A stretch of 7,739 nucleotides of DNA from Candidatus Babeliales bacterium (GTDB taxonomy: Bacteria > Babelota > Babeliae > Babelales > Vermiphilaceae), in the NCBI GenBank assembly GCA_020053845.1, contig JAGVMI010000124.1, positions 1 to 7,739 of the forward strand. The letters are read 5' to 3'. Of the stretch, positions 1 to 6,882 are shown piece by piece. The first letter of the stretch is position 1. Each line of letters opens with the position of its first letter. Under the pieces are notes generated by a model. That model was not told the DNA's origin. It did not search any database and was given only the letters and a program-made list of their open reading frames with translations. The position numbers and the translations under genes were made by a program.

Positions 1-166
1 TACACTTATTGGCATGGCCAAAGAAGCTGCATACGGCGATGTTGAATTCATCAACAAGTGCGATGAGCTTGGCAAGCGTGCACGTATTGCATTGCAAAAT
101 GTAAGCTTGGCACTCAAGGCAATTGAAGATGCAATTGCAAGCAACTCATGGGAAACAGTTCGATAA
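1..166 (+). CDS. 3' end of an unidentified protein-coding gene (partial)
   Basis: An open frame enters from the left edge (first full codon at base 2) and ends at TAA 164-166, giving 54 C-terminal residues. The residues are Ala/Leu/Lys/Glu-rich and look helical (for example KRARIALQNVSLALKAIEDA), with no membrane segment and one Cys. I do not recognise a family. A strong factor-independent terminator starts 24 bases after the stop, which supports this being a real gene end. Function cannot be assigned from this fragment. Confidence 0.7.
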   Translation, partial: TLIGMAKEAAYGDVEFINKCDELGKRARIALQNVSLALKAIEDAIASNSWETVR

Positions 167-190
167 CTGTTCTTATGTAAATGAATATGA

Positions 191-219
191 AAGCGCCGGA
201 GAAATCCGGCGCTTTTTTT
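191..219 (+). terminator. Factor-independent terminator after the left-edge gene
   Basis: A perfect 10-bp stem, AAGCGCCGGA (191-200) with TCCGGCGCTT (205-214), is closed by a GAAA tetraloop and followed by a T run to 219. It is correctly placed for the plus-strand gene ending at 166. The T run overlaps the TAA stop (218-220) of the converging minus-strand gene. Read on the minus strand, the same stem is followed only by a mixed T-rich stretch (ttcatattcattt), so termination in that direction is probably weaker. Confidence 0.93.
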
Positions 220-1618
220 ATGTCCGTATGCGGGTAAGCATGAGGCGCATGCGCGGGATTTTCTTGAATAATGTTAAGTGTTTGCGCACAAATGCGTGAA
301 ATGCTTTGTCCCATGTATCACACCATGCGCCGCGTTGATAATCACTCATACTCAATATGTAGCGCGAGCTTGAAAAATAAGGCTTTGTAGTCATGAGTCC
401 GCCATCTGCATATTGGCTCATGCCATATACATTAGGTACCATCACCCAATCATACGCATCAATAAATAATTCCATAAACCATCGATACACTTCATGCGGA
501 CTTATTTGGCTGATCAGCATGTAATTGCCCAGTATCATAAGCCGTTCGATATGATGTGCGTATGCGTACGTGAGTACACGTTTGATAGCGCCATCTACAG
601 GCTCAATACCGGTGCTTGCACACCAAAAAGATGAAGGGAGCTTTTTGGTGTGCTTAAGTGTATTTGAAGTGCGCTGTTTGTTGCCGGCAATGAGATATAT
701 ACCACGAACAAATTCTCGCCAGCCAATGATCTGGCGAATGAATCCTTCAACGTTATTCAGCGCGATCTTATGGGCTTTTGCGTAAGCCAAAGCTTTTTCT
801 ACAACGTAATCGGGTGTGAGCAGGCCAATGTTAAGGAGCGGGCTGAGCACTGAATGAAAAAGAAATGGTTCATCATGTACTATAGCATCTTCGTAAGTGC
901 CAAAATGTGCAAAGCGCGTGCGCAAAAAACTATCAAACCATTTTTTTGCTGCTGTGTGTGTAATGGGATAGATGTATGTACGTGCATTTCCCGGATTGCG
1001 CGCAAAATGCCGCGCTACGTAGTTCTGTGCTTGCTTTACATGAGCGCTTGCACGAATGGCAGGCATTGCTGGTACTTTAAAGCCTTTGGGCAGAGGCTCT
1101 CTATTTTCCTGATCAAAACTCCATGAGCCACCTATCGGCTTGCCGTTATGTACAAGAATATTAAGCCGCTTGCGTTGCGCAACGTAGAAATGATGCATGA
1201 GATATTTTTTCTTCGTGCCTAAAAGCTGTGTAACAACAGTTGATGAAGTAAGAAAAAGAGGCGTCTCATACATGATACATTCAATGTGGGCAGCTTTTGC
1301 TTTCTTGCGTATCCGTTCTGATACATCATGATCTACAGGATCATAGTAATGGATATGGGTGATGCCCTGCTTTTTGAGTGTACTAAAAAGATTTTTTGCC
1401 TTGCTGTACTCAATGTAGTGCGTATGCATTCCTCTCTTTTTTAAAAGAGCTTCGTATGCTTTCATGCTTGCGCGATGCAGTATAAGTTTTTGCTTGTGGT
1501 ATGCATGCGCAGTGAAGTACTGCTCATCTTCTATGAGATATACAGGCCGTGCAGTGTCAAGCAATGCGTGGTGTTCAAAAAGATGAGTAGGCAAAACAAT
1601 AACTGCTTCTTGTGCCAT
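218..1618 (-). CDS. Cryptochrome/photolyase family protein, bacterial (6-4)-photolyase-like, lacking the Fe-S cysteines
   Basis: Encodes 466 residues of the deoxyribodipyrimidine photolyase-related family (PhrB of Agrobacterium, CryB of Rhodobacter), flavoproteins that repair (6-4) photoproducts with light or act as photoreceptors. The N-terminal antenna-type Rossmann domain covers roughly residues 1-130. The helical FAD domain carries GGSWSFDQENR (163-173), IIGWREFVRGIY (297-308), the His-His motif YAHHIERLM (353-361), ILGNYML, and YGMSQYADGG (398-407). The family normally binds a [4Fe-4S] cluster with four Cys. Aligned by eye, those positions are Pro340, Gln428, Ala431 and about Asp434 (a lone Cys433 is adjacent), and the loop between the last two is about ten residues shorter, which also makes the protein shorter than the usual ~500. 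The ATG at 1616-1618 has AAGG eight bases upstream. The gene starts 21 bases after the CPD photolyase stop, so the two are probably co-transcribed. Family assignment is confident; whether it repairs DNA or senses light is not. Confidence 0.93.
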   Translation of the reverse strand: MAQEAVIVLPTHLFEHHALLDTARPVYLIEDEQYFTAHAYHKQKLILHRASMKAYEALLKKRGMHTHYIEYSKAKNLFSTLKKQGITHIHYYDPVDHDVSERIRKKAKAAHIECIMYETPLFLTSSTVVTQLLGTKKKYLMHHFYVAQRKRLNILVHNGKPIGGSWSFDQENREPLPKGFKVPAMPAIRASAHVKQAQNYVARHFARNPGNARTYIYPITHTAAKKWFDSFLRTRFAHFGTYEDAIVHDEPFLFHSVLSPLLNIGLLTPDYVVEKALAYAKAHKIALNNVEGFIRQIIGWREFVRGIYLIAGNKQRTSNTLKHTKKLPSSFWCASTGIEPVDGAIKRVLTYAYAHHIERLMILGNYMLISQISPHEVYRWFMELFIDAYDWVMVPNVYGMSQYADGGLMTTKPYFSSSRYILSMSDYQRGAWCDTWDKAFHAFVRKHLTLFKKIPRMRLMLTRIRT

Positions 1619-1639
1619 TGCGTGTACCTTATCTCAATA

Positions 1640-3013
1640 TCAACATGCTTTAAATAATTTTATTGCTTCTTTGCTCTCAAGCGCGTGGCTAACTATTGGC
1701 TTTGGATAGTGCTTGTACATGCCTGCGCTTTGCTTATCCCATGCATGAATGATTGCATGCGAGTACTTCTCAAGCTCGGGAATCCATTGCTTGATGTATG
1801 CGCATTCAGGATCAAACTTTTTCTGCTGCAGCCATGGATTGAAAATTCTAAAATAGGGCTGAGGATCACAGCCTGTGGAGGCAGCCCATTGCCAGTTACC
1901 ATTGTTGAGTGCGGGATCATAATCAGTAAGATGTTGCGCAAAATACTGTTCGCCTGAGCGCCAATCTATGTGCAGATCTTTGGTGAGAAATGATGCCACA
2001 ATCATGCGTACGCGATTGTGCATGAAGCCCGTTGCATTAAGTTCTCGCATGCCAGCATCTACAATGGGAAAACCTGTTTGCCCAGTACACCATGCATCAA
2101 AATGCTTTTCGCTTTTGCTCCACCAGAGCTTATTATATTTTTCCTGATAACAGCTGCCGTATACAGCTGGCCGATGATAGGCAACGCAGGTCCAGAAATC
2201 GCGCCAATAGAGCTGACGTAGCAATGGATGGTTGTTGCCAAGCTCATGAGCAATTGCATAATATGCTTCACGCGCAGAGAGTGTGCCAAATTTTAGATGA
2301 GCAGAAAACCGCGTAGTAGCAAGCGCAGGAAAATCTCGCTCTTGAGCGTAATGCTTAAATGTGGATAAGTGCTTGCATATCTTGAGTGCAGCAGTTCTCC
2401 CGCCTTGCTCGCAAAGTTCGTTTCTTTCTTTAATAAGCGCATGCTTCATGTCGCGCAGGCTTACGGTATGTGGTAATGCAGGATGCACAAAGTGCACTGA
2501 CCGCAATGCTACGGGCTCGGGTACTACATATGCTGATGAGGCGCGATAAAAAGGAGTAAATACGCCGTACGGCGTGCCTGCTTTGGTCAGTATAGCAGTA
2601 GGTTCGTTGAGCATCACATCATGATAGGAGTGAAAAGCAACATCGTGGGTTGCGCACACTGTGGCAAGTGCATTGTCGCGCTCTCGGCTGAATGGCGTGT
2701 AATCAGCATTAACAAAAATTGCATCGACATCATGCTTGATAATGTGCGCTACTACTTCGTGAGCATATCCTTTAAAAAGCAGCAGACGACCATTTTTATC
2801 TTTTATTTGATCATAAAGATCATCCAAGCAGTCAAGCATGAATTGGATGCTGTTGGTGCTTTTAAACTCATTCTGGTTGCCTACTTGGCGTGGATCGAAA
2901 ATAAAGCAGGGAATAATTTCATGAGATTGAGCGGCTGCTTCAATGAGTGCAGTATTATCGTAGAGCCGCAAATCACGCCTGAAAATAAAAAGAGATCGGG
3001 TATATCTTTTCAT
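1640..3013 (-). CDS. phrB: Deoxyribodipyrimidine photolyase, class I CPD type
   Basis: A cytosolic FAD enzyme that uses blue/near-UV light to split cyclobutane pyrimidine dimers. From the ATG at 3011-3013 it has 457 residues (E. coli PhrB: 472). The Rossmann antenna domain begins SLFIFRRDLRLYDNTAL. The FAD domain has YWRDFW (269-274), TGFPIVDAGMRELNATGF (313-330), MHNRVRM (331-337), DWRSGE (350-355) and NNGNWQWAASTG (370-381). The electron-transfer Trp triad is complete at W298, W351 and W374, with the same spacing as E. coli W306/W359/W382, and N370 matches FAD-contacting N378. W270 fits the substrate-binding Trp. An in-frame ATG at 3073 would add 20 residues (MLTLTYKRTR...), but the family starts at the MKRYTRSLF position, neither start has a good Shine-Dalgarno, and 3073 would leave only 32 bases before divergent tspO. 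I therefore prefer 3013. It is the first gene of a likely two-gene photolyase operon. Antenna cofactor not determined. Confidence 0.95.
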   Translation of the reverse strand: MKRYTRSLFIFRRDLRLYDNTALIEAAAQSHEIIPCFIFDPRQVGNQNEFKSTNSIQFMLDCLDDLYDQIKDKNGRLLLFKGYAHEVVAHIIKHDVDAIFVNADYTPFSRERDNALATVCATHDVAFHSYHDVMLNEPTAILTKAGTPYGVFTPFYRASSAYVVPEPVALRSVHFVHPALPHTVSLRDMKHALIKERNELCEQGGRTAALKICKHLSTFKHYAQERDFPALATTRFSAHLKFGTLSAREAYYAIAHELGNNHPLLRQLYWRDFWTCVAYHRPAVYGSCYQEKYNKLWWSKSEKHFDAWCTGQTGFPIVDAGMRELNATGFMHNRVRMIVASFLTKDLHIDWRSGEQYFAQHLTDYDPALNNGNWQWAASTGCDPQPYFRIFNPWLQQKKFDPECAYIKQWIPELEKYSHAIIHAWDKQSAGMYKHYPKPIVSHALESKEAIKLFKAC

Positions 3014-3048
3014 ATGTGGTAACCATGCATGTAAAGGGGAAATACGTG

Positions 3049-3068
3049 TACGCTTATAGGTAAGCGTA
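3049..3068. promoter_or_regulatory. 20-bp perfect inverted repeat between divergent phrB and tspO (candidate operator)
   Basis: TACGCTTA-TAGG-TAAGCGTA has 8-bp perfect arms around a 4-base spacer. It lies in the middle of the 92-base gap between the preferred phrB start (3013) and tspO (3106). This is the size and symmetry expected for a dimeric repressor or activator site serving both divergent units. Alternatively it could form a small stem-loop in the phrB 5' leader. No T run follows it, so it is not a terminator. No regulator gene is present in the window. If phrB really starts at 3073, the repeat would be coding, which lowers confidence. Confidence 0.45.
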
Positions 3069-3105
3069 AGCATTTTGTTTTCAACTGTACAAGCAAAGGA
3101 GTGTT

Positions 3106-3585
3106 ATGTGTTGCATACCATATAGCTATCTTATTATTCCTGCTATAGCTCTTGTAATAAGCTTTTTGGGCGGGCATTACACGCGCGCTGGTATGGGATG
3201 GTACGATTCCCTTGTATTGCCATCATTAACGCCGCCAAAGTGGGTTTTTGGCCCTGTGTGGACTATTATATACATACTCACTGCACTTGCTGCTTTGAAG
3301 GTATGGAATACGATGCCGCGCAACTGCAGATTCAGAAACGTGATGATTCTTTTTGTGATTAATGCATGCGCAAATGGTTTATGGAGTTATCTATTTTTTG
3401 CTCAGCATGATCTTGCGTGGGCATTTTTTGATGCACTGATCATTGCATTAACCGCATGGGCGCTCATAGTACTTTTATGGAATGCGCAACGCACTGCAGC
3501 ATACATGCTTCTTCCCTATGCTTTGTGGAGCAGCTTTGCTGCGTATCTTGCGTATGCAATCGCATCTTTAAATGGAGCTTGGTAA
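3106..3585 (+). CDS. tspO: TspO/MBR family tryptophan-rich sensory protein
   Basis: Encodes 159 residues, the normal length for TspO, a five-helix membrane protein that binds porphyrins and other tetrapyrroles and is linked to oxygen, light or stress responses. Hydrophobic helices are visible near 6-23, 46-66, 78-98, 103-125 and 130-152. Family motifs are WYDSL.LPSLTPPKWVFGPVWTIIY (32-56), N86 with NGLWSYLFF (90-98), D109, and LPYALWSSFAAYLAYAI (136-152). There are ten Trp. A typical Asn near the C-terminus is Ala149 here. The ATG at 3106 has AAAGGAG (3095-3101) four bases upstream, a strong ribosome binding site. The gene is divergent from the photolyase pair across a short region with a palindrome, which suggests shared control, and it ends at a terminator shared with gatB. 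Ligand and physiological role are not shown by sequence. Confidence 0.95.
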   Translation: MCCIPYSYLIIPAIALVISFLGGHYTRAGMGWYDSLVLPSLTPPKWVFGPVWTIIYILTALAALKVWNTMPRNCRFRNVMILFVINACANGLWSYLFFAQHDLAWAFFDALIIALTAWALIVLLWNAQRTAAYMLLPYALWSSFAAYLAYAIASLNGAW

Positions 3586-3598
3586 ATAAAAAAGAAGG

Positions 3599-3633
3599 CT
3601 GGCTTAGCCGTATCGCTAAGCCAGATATTTTTT
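3599..3633. terminator. Bidirectional terminator between convergent tspO and gatB
   Basis: A perfect 10-bp stem, CTGGCTTAGC (3599-3608) with GCTAAGCCAG (3615-3624), encloses the loop CGTATC. On the plus strand it is followed by atatttttt (to 3633), terminating tspO. On the minus strand the preceding plus-strand aaataaaaaagaag becomes a T-rich tract, terminating gatB. The gatB TAG stop (3616-3618) lies inside the right arm, so the last gatB codons form part of the hairpin. Confidence 0.92.
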
Positions 3634-5076
3634 GAGCAATTCTTGAATGATTTGAGGATTGCCTTTGCCTTTGGTTTTTTGCATAGCTTGGCCAACAAAG
3701 AAACCAAACAGCTTATGCTTTCCTGCACGATAATCAGCAGCAGCTTCAGGATGCGCAGCAACAAGTTCCTTAATGATAGCGTCAAGCTCGTCAGATGAGC
3801 CGATCTGCTCAAGCCCGAGCTCTTTCACTACGTTTGCAGGTTCCTTGCCGCTTTGCGCAACTACCGCAAATACTTCTTGTGCAGCGCGCGTATTGATAGT
3901 GCCATTGTCGATCAAATCAACAAGCTGAGCGAGTCGCTGTGGCGTCATAAGGCATGCATCAAGGGTGATGCCATGTTCTTTAATGTAGCCAAGTACGTTG
4001 CGCAAAAGCCAGTTTATAAGTTGCTTGCTCTTGGTATGTGTCATTGCGTGTTCAAAGTAACGAGCAAGTGGCATATCATCCACCATAATCTCAGCTTCTG
4101 CAGGAGTCAGGCCAACCTCATTGCACAGGCGCTCAAATTTTTCAAAAGGGCGTTCCGGCAATTGTTCAGCTACGCGTGCTTTATGTTCAGGTGAAATTTC
4201 AATAAGGGGAAGATCAGGATCTTGAAAATAGCGGTAATCTGCAGCCTCTTCTTTTGAGCGCATGGTTACTGTTTCGCCACGTTTCACGTTCCATAGGCGT
4301 GTTTCCTGGCGCACCTTGCCACCGCTTTCAATAAGTTCAATCTGACGTTCGATCTCATACTCGATCGCATCGCCGATAAACTTGAAGGAGTTGATGTTTT
4401 TAAGCTCGCACTTAGTGCCTAGCTTGGGATCACCTTTTTTGCGTACCGAAATGTTAGTGTCGGCACGAAATGCGCCTTCTTCCATATTGCCTGAGCAAAT
4501 TCCCAGATACTGCATAGTTAAACGCAGTTCACGCAAATATGCTTTCACTTCATATGCGCTTGAGAGATCAGGGTAGGTTACCACTTCAAGCAATGGAGTG
4601 CCCGCGCGATTGAGATCCACAAAGCTTTCATTGCTGCCATCAGCATGGATATTTTTGCCCGCATCTTCTTCTATATGAATACGATTCAGACGAACCTTTT
4701 TGATAGATCCATCTTCACGCCTGATAGGCACATGCCCTTCAGTGCAAATAGGGGAGTATGCTTGCGTAATCTGATAGTTTTTAGGCAGATCAGGATAGAA
4801 GTAGTGCTTGCGATCAAAGGCACAATGTGAAGCAATATCACAGTGCGTTGCGGTGCCTGCAAGAATTGCATAATCAATTACCTGACGATTAATGAGAGGC
4901 AATGATCCCGGATATCCTGCACAGATATCGCAGATATTTTTGTTTGGGTCTGTCGCAGCTTCATTGGTACATGAGCAAAAAATTTTGCTCTTAGTGTTGA
5001 GCTGTACGTGGACTTCAATTCCTATGACCACTTCGTAATCAGGATAATGTGATAAAACAGTTGTTGGTTTGGTCAC
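3616..5076 (-). CDS. gatB: Aspartyl/glutamyl-tRNA amidotransferase subunit B
   Basis: GatB is the tRNA-binding and kinase subunit of the cytosolic GatCAB complex, which converts Glu-tRNA(Gln) to Gln-tRNA(Gln) and/or Asp-tRNA(Asn) to Asn-tRNA(Asn), using ammonia released by GatA. The 486-residue length is normal. It has the N-terminal signature IGIEVHVQLNTKSKIFCSC (18-36), a zinc site formed by C34, C36, C49 and C52, the core motif DRKHYFYPDLPKNYQ (88-102), a GNMEEGAFRADTNIS segment in the cradle domain, and a helical YqeY-like tail from about residue 340 that recognises the tRNA elbow. The start is GTG at 5074-5076; no other start codon precedes the conserved YEVVIGIEVH, and AGAGGG lies seven bases upstream. 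It is 56 bases downstream of the RNase G/E gene on the same strand, probably co-transcribed. gatA and gatC are not in this window. It ends inside a shared terminator hairpin. Confidence 0.97.
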   Translation of the reverse strand: MTKPTTVLSHYPDYEVVIGIEVHVQLNTKSKIFCSCTNEAATDPNKNICDICAGYPGSLPLINRQVIDYAILAGTATHCDIASHCAFDRKHYFYPDLPKNYQITQAYSPICTEGHVPIRREDGSIKKVRLNRIHIEEDAGKNIHADGSNESFVDLNRAGTPLLEVVTYPDLSSAYEVKAYLRELRLTMQYLGICSGNMEEGAFRADTNISVRKKGDPKLGTKCELKNINSFKFIGDAIEYEIERQIELIESGGKVRQETRLWNVKRGETVTMRSKEEAADYRYFQDPDLPLIEISPEHKARVAEQLPERPFEKFERLCNEVGLTPAEAEIMVDDMPLARYFEHAMTHTKSKQLINWLLRNVLGYIKEHGITLDACLMTPQRLAQLVDLIDNGTINTRAAQEVFAVVAQSGKEPANVVKELGLEQIGSSDELDAIIKELVAAHPEAAADYRAGKHKLFGFFVGQAMQKTKGKGNPQIIQELLKKYLA

Positions 5077-5083
5077 CGCAAGA

Positions 5084-5089
5084 CCCTCT
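5084..5089 (-). promoter_or_regulatory. Ribosome binding site deciding the GTG start of gatB
   Basis: AGAGGG on the minus strand sits seven bases before the GTG at 5074-5076. It supports a non-ATG start for gatB, where no in-frame ATG is available before the conserved N-terminal motif. Confidence 0.7.
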
Positions 5090-5132
5090 GATCAATTAAT
5101 GGCACTACGCGCTTGTATTGAACTTCAGAGTA

Positions 5133-6656
5133 TCATGTTTTTTCAATTTTGTAGCTGTCTACCTCGAGTCTTTTATCACTCAGCAAGGTGATTTTAATGC
5201 TGAATTTCCTTTCAAGATCGAGGATAGCGTTGTACTGCGTTGAAGTCAGAAATTCAAACACTTGCGGATGCACATGAAGCGTGACGGCACTGCCATGTGT
5301 AGCAGGCTCAAGCTCGTCTCTTATCTTGCCGAGCACATCGTAGCTTTCCGTAGGTACTGATTTAATCACACCAGTGCCTGTGCAGGTGCTACAATTTTGC
5401 ATGAGCTGTTGCTGTAATGTTTTGCCTGAGCGCTTACGCGTCATTTGTACAAGTCCAAATTCAGAGATCTTGAGTACCACTGACTGGAACTTATCTTGCT
5501 CGCGCAATGTTTTTTCGAAGAATTTGAACAGCTTCTGGCGATTTGAGCCCAGCGCCATATCAATAAAGTCGATAACGATGAGTCCGCCAATATTGCGCAG
5601 CCTGAGCTGACGAGCAACTTCTTCTGCGGCTTCCATATTAGTTTTTAATATGGTGTCTTCCATGTTGCTTTTGCCCGTGAACCTACCTGTATTCACGTCA
5701 ACAACGGTCATCGCCTCAGTGGTTTCAATAATAAGGGATCCGCCAGATTTGAGAGACACTTTTTTATCAAGTGCCATTTCAATCTGCTTTTCAATGCCAT
5801 AAAATTGAAATAGATCGCACGGGCCTTCGTAGAGTTTGATCTTTGAGGCATATTCCGGAGCGATGTTTTTCACAAAGCGATAGAGCTCGCTTTGGCTTTT
5901 TTTGGTATCGGTGATTACTTCTTCCACATCATCATCAAGATGATCGCGAACTGCTTGTAGAGAAAGATCGATGTCTTCATGAATTTTGGCTTGTGGCTCT
6001 GCTTGCGCAAATTTTTCTTGAATAGATTGCCACATGCCTACAAGCACGGTTAGGTCTTTAACGAGCTCCTGCTCACCACGATCTTGTGAGGTAGTTCTTA
6101 TAATGGCACCCATGCCCTCAGGCAAATGCCCCCGAACGATGCTTTTAAGGCGCATTCTCTCATCGCGGTCTTCTATCTTTTTAGATACGCCGATACGAGG
6201 AATGTTGGGCATAAGTACAATAAATCTGCCCGGCAGGGTAAAGCAGGTGGAAAGCTTAGCTCCCTTCTCGTATACGGGCTCTTTGCTTACCTGTACAAGA
6301 ACAGATTCGCCTTCTTTGAGGATCTTACTGATGTCAGGCCTGCCCGACGAACGGCGAGGGGCTGGCTTTTTTGCTTCCCCATCTTCATCATCGTCAAGAG
6401 GGGCTTGCTTACTGATACGTTCGATAGCAAGCTCACGATCGATTTCAGAAATGTGCAAAAATCCGGCACGCTCCTGGCCGATATCGACAAACGCCGTTTG
6501 GATACCGGGCAATATTTTACTGACAATGCCTCTAAAGTAGGCACGTTCTAAGGTTTTCTGAGCGGAGGCCGCGTAATATATGTTGAGTAGCAGGCCATCC
6601 TTGGTAATAGCAATACGTGTTTGCCACGGGTTGCTATTAATTAAAATCTTTTTCAT
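5133..6656 (-). CDS. rng: Ribonuclease G/E family endoribonuclease
   Basis: A cytosolic, metal-dependent, 5'-end-sensing endonuclease for rRNA maturation and mRNA decay. At 507 residues it is close to RNase G (489) and lacks the long C-terminal degradosome scaffold of RNase E. The S1 domain (about 36-145) contains GIQTAFVDIGQERAGFLHI (51-69), then a charged segment with DDDEDGE and KKPAPRRSSGR (88-106) before DISKILKEGE. The catalytic domain has VVDVNTGRFTGK (318-329) and GGLIVIDFIDM (357-367); D320 and D363 match E. coli RNase E D303 and D346 with identical spacing. The zinc-link pair is C422/C425 (NCSTC). The chosen start is the ATG at 6654-6656 (MKKILINSNPWQTR), with GGAAG five bases upstream. 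An upstream in-frame TTG at 6692 would add 12 residues that do not fit the family start. It is followed by gatB in a probable operon and is divergent from the lipoprotein gene. RNase E versus G naming is not certain. Confidence 0.95.
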   Translation of the reverse strand: MKKILINSNPWQTRIAITKDGLLLNIYYAASAQKTLERAYFRGIVSKILPGIQTAFVDIGQERAGFLHISEIDRELAIERISKQAPLDDDEDGEAKKPAPRRSSGRPDISKILKEGESVLVQVSKEPVYEKGAKLSTCFTLPGRFIVLMPNIPRIGVSKKIEDRDERMRLKSIVRGHLPEGMGAIIRTTSQDRGEQELVKDLTVLVGMWQSIQEKFAQAEPQAKIHEDIDLSLQAVRDHLDDDVEEVITDTKKSQSELYRFVKNIAPEYASKIKLYEGPCDLFQFYGIEKQIEMALDKKVSLKSGGSLIIETTEAMTVVDVNTGRFTGKSNMEDTILKTNMEAAEEVARQLRLRNIGGLIVIDFIDMALGSNRQKLFKFFEKTLREQDKFQSVVLKISEFGLVQMTRKRSGKTLQQQLMQNCSTCTGTGVIKSVPTESYDVLGKIRDELEPATHGSAVTLHVHPQVFEFLTSTQYNAILDLERKFSIKITLLSDKRLEVDSYKIEKT

Positions 6657-6738
6657 CTCCACTTCCAATACAAATGGAATATATAGCGTCAATGGTCCCT
6701 ATATTTGCGCCCGTGGGTGTGTATGAGAATAACGCGAA

Positions 6739-6744
6739 TATAAT
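6739..6744 (+). promoter_or_regulatory. Candidate -10 element (TATAAT)
   Basis: This is an exact TATAAT 138 bases before the preferred lipoprotein start. No recognisable -35 hexamer is present at standard spacing, and the region is AT-rich, so a chance match is quite possible. If used, it would give a leader of about 130 bases containing the CCTGT/ACAGG dyad. Confidence 0.22.
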
Positions 6745-6872
6745 TAACCTGTCTTTTCCTACTATACAGGATATCGCGCCAGATGAGTAGAAATGTGGGT
6801 TTTTTTGTGCTAGAGTAGCTCTGCGTTGCTAAAAGTAATAAAAAAGGTTCGTATAAGTATCACGCACGAAGC

Positions 6873-6876
6873 GGAG
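6873..6876 (+). promoter_or_regulatory. Ribosome binding site deciding the lipoprotein start
   Basis: GGAG at 6873-6876 directly abuts the ATG at 6877 but is six bases from the in-frame ATG at 6883. The second spacing is the functional one, and it yields a standard signal peptide beginning MKKACALS. A longer open frame back to 6826 has no ribosome binding site at its start. Confidence 0.65.
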
Positions 6877-6882
6877 ATGAAT

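Larger units (their letters stand above)
6657..6882. promoter_or_regulatory. Divergent promoter region between the RNase G/E gene and the lipoprotein gene
   Basis: This 226-bp AT-rich gap has no coding potential that I can support and must hold promoters for both directions. For the plus strand, TATAAT at 6739-6744 is a perfect -10 hexamer but has no good -35 at 16-18 bases. TATAAG at 6852-6857 is closer to the gene, with TTGCTA 20 bases upstream. For the minus strand, TTGACG lies about 40 bases before the RNase start, without a convincing -10 at the right distance. A short imperfect dyad, CCTGT (6748-6752) with ACAGG (6766-6770), lies just after the TATAAT. Specific promoters are therefore tentative; only the divergent arrangement is firm. 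Confidence 0.5.

Noticed and set aside
570..1126. Plus-strand open frames opposite the photolyase-family gene (570-785 and 854-1126)
   Set aside because: They lie antisense to a well-supported gene, have no recognisable domain or convincing ribosome binding site, and have Cys-rich, shadow-like composition.
2621..3022. 133-residue plus-strand frame opposite phrB
   Set aside because: Antisense to the conserved N-terminal domain of the photolyase, with no family resemblance; best explained as a shadow of phrB codon use.
6034..6551. Two long plus-strand frames (168 and 141 residues) opposite the RNase G/E gene
   Set aside because: They overlap each other and the conserved S1 and catalytic region of the RNase on the other strand; Ser/Arg-rich shadow composition and no recognisable motifs.
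6657..6692. TTG start at 6692 for the RNase G/E gene
   Set aside because: The extra 12 residues do not match the family start, while ATG 6656 has a GGAAG ribosome binding site and the standard MKKILIN beginning.
6748..6770. CCTGT...ACAGG dyad considered as an SOS (LexA) box
   Set aside because: The spacing between CTGT and ACAG is 13 bases, not the 8 of the enterobacterial box, and it does not match the Gram-positive GAAC-N4-GTTC form.
6797..6812. T run (gggttttttt) in the rng-lipoprotein gap considered as a terminator
   Set aside because: No GC-rich hairpin precedes it, and no gene ends nearby on either strand.
6826..6882. Longer N-terminus for the lipoprotein, starting at ATG 6826
   Set aside because: It would bury the signal peptide behind 19 charged residues and has no ribosome binding site; GGAG and the MKKACALS start at 6883 fit a lipoprotein.
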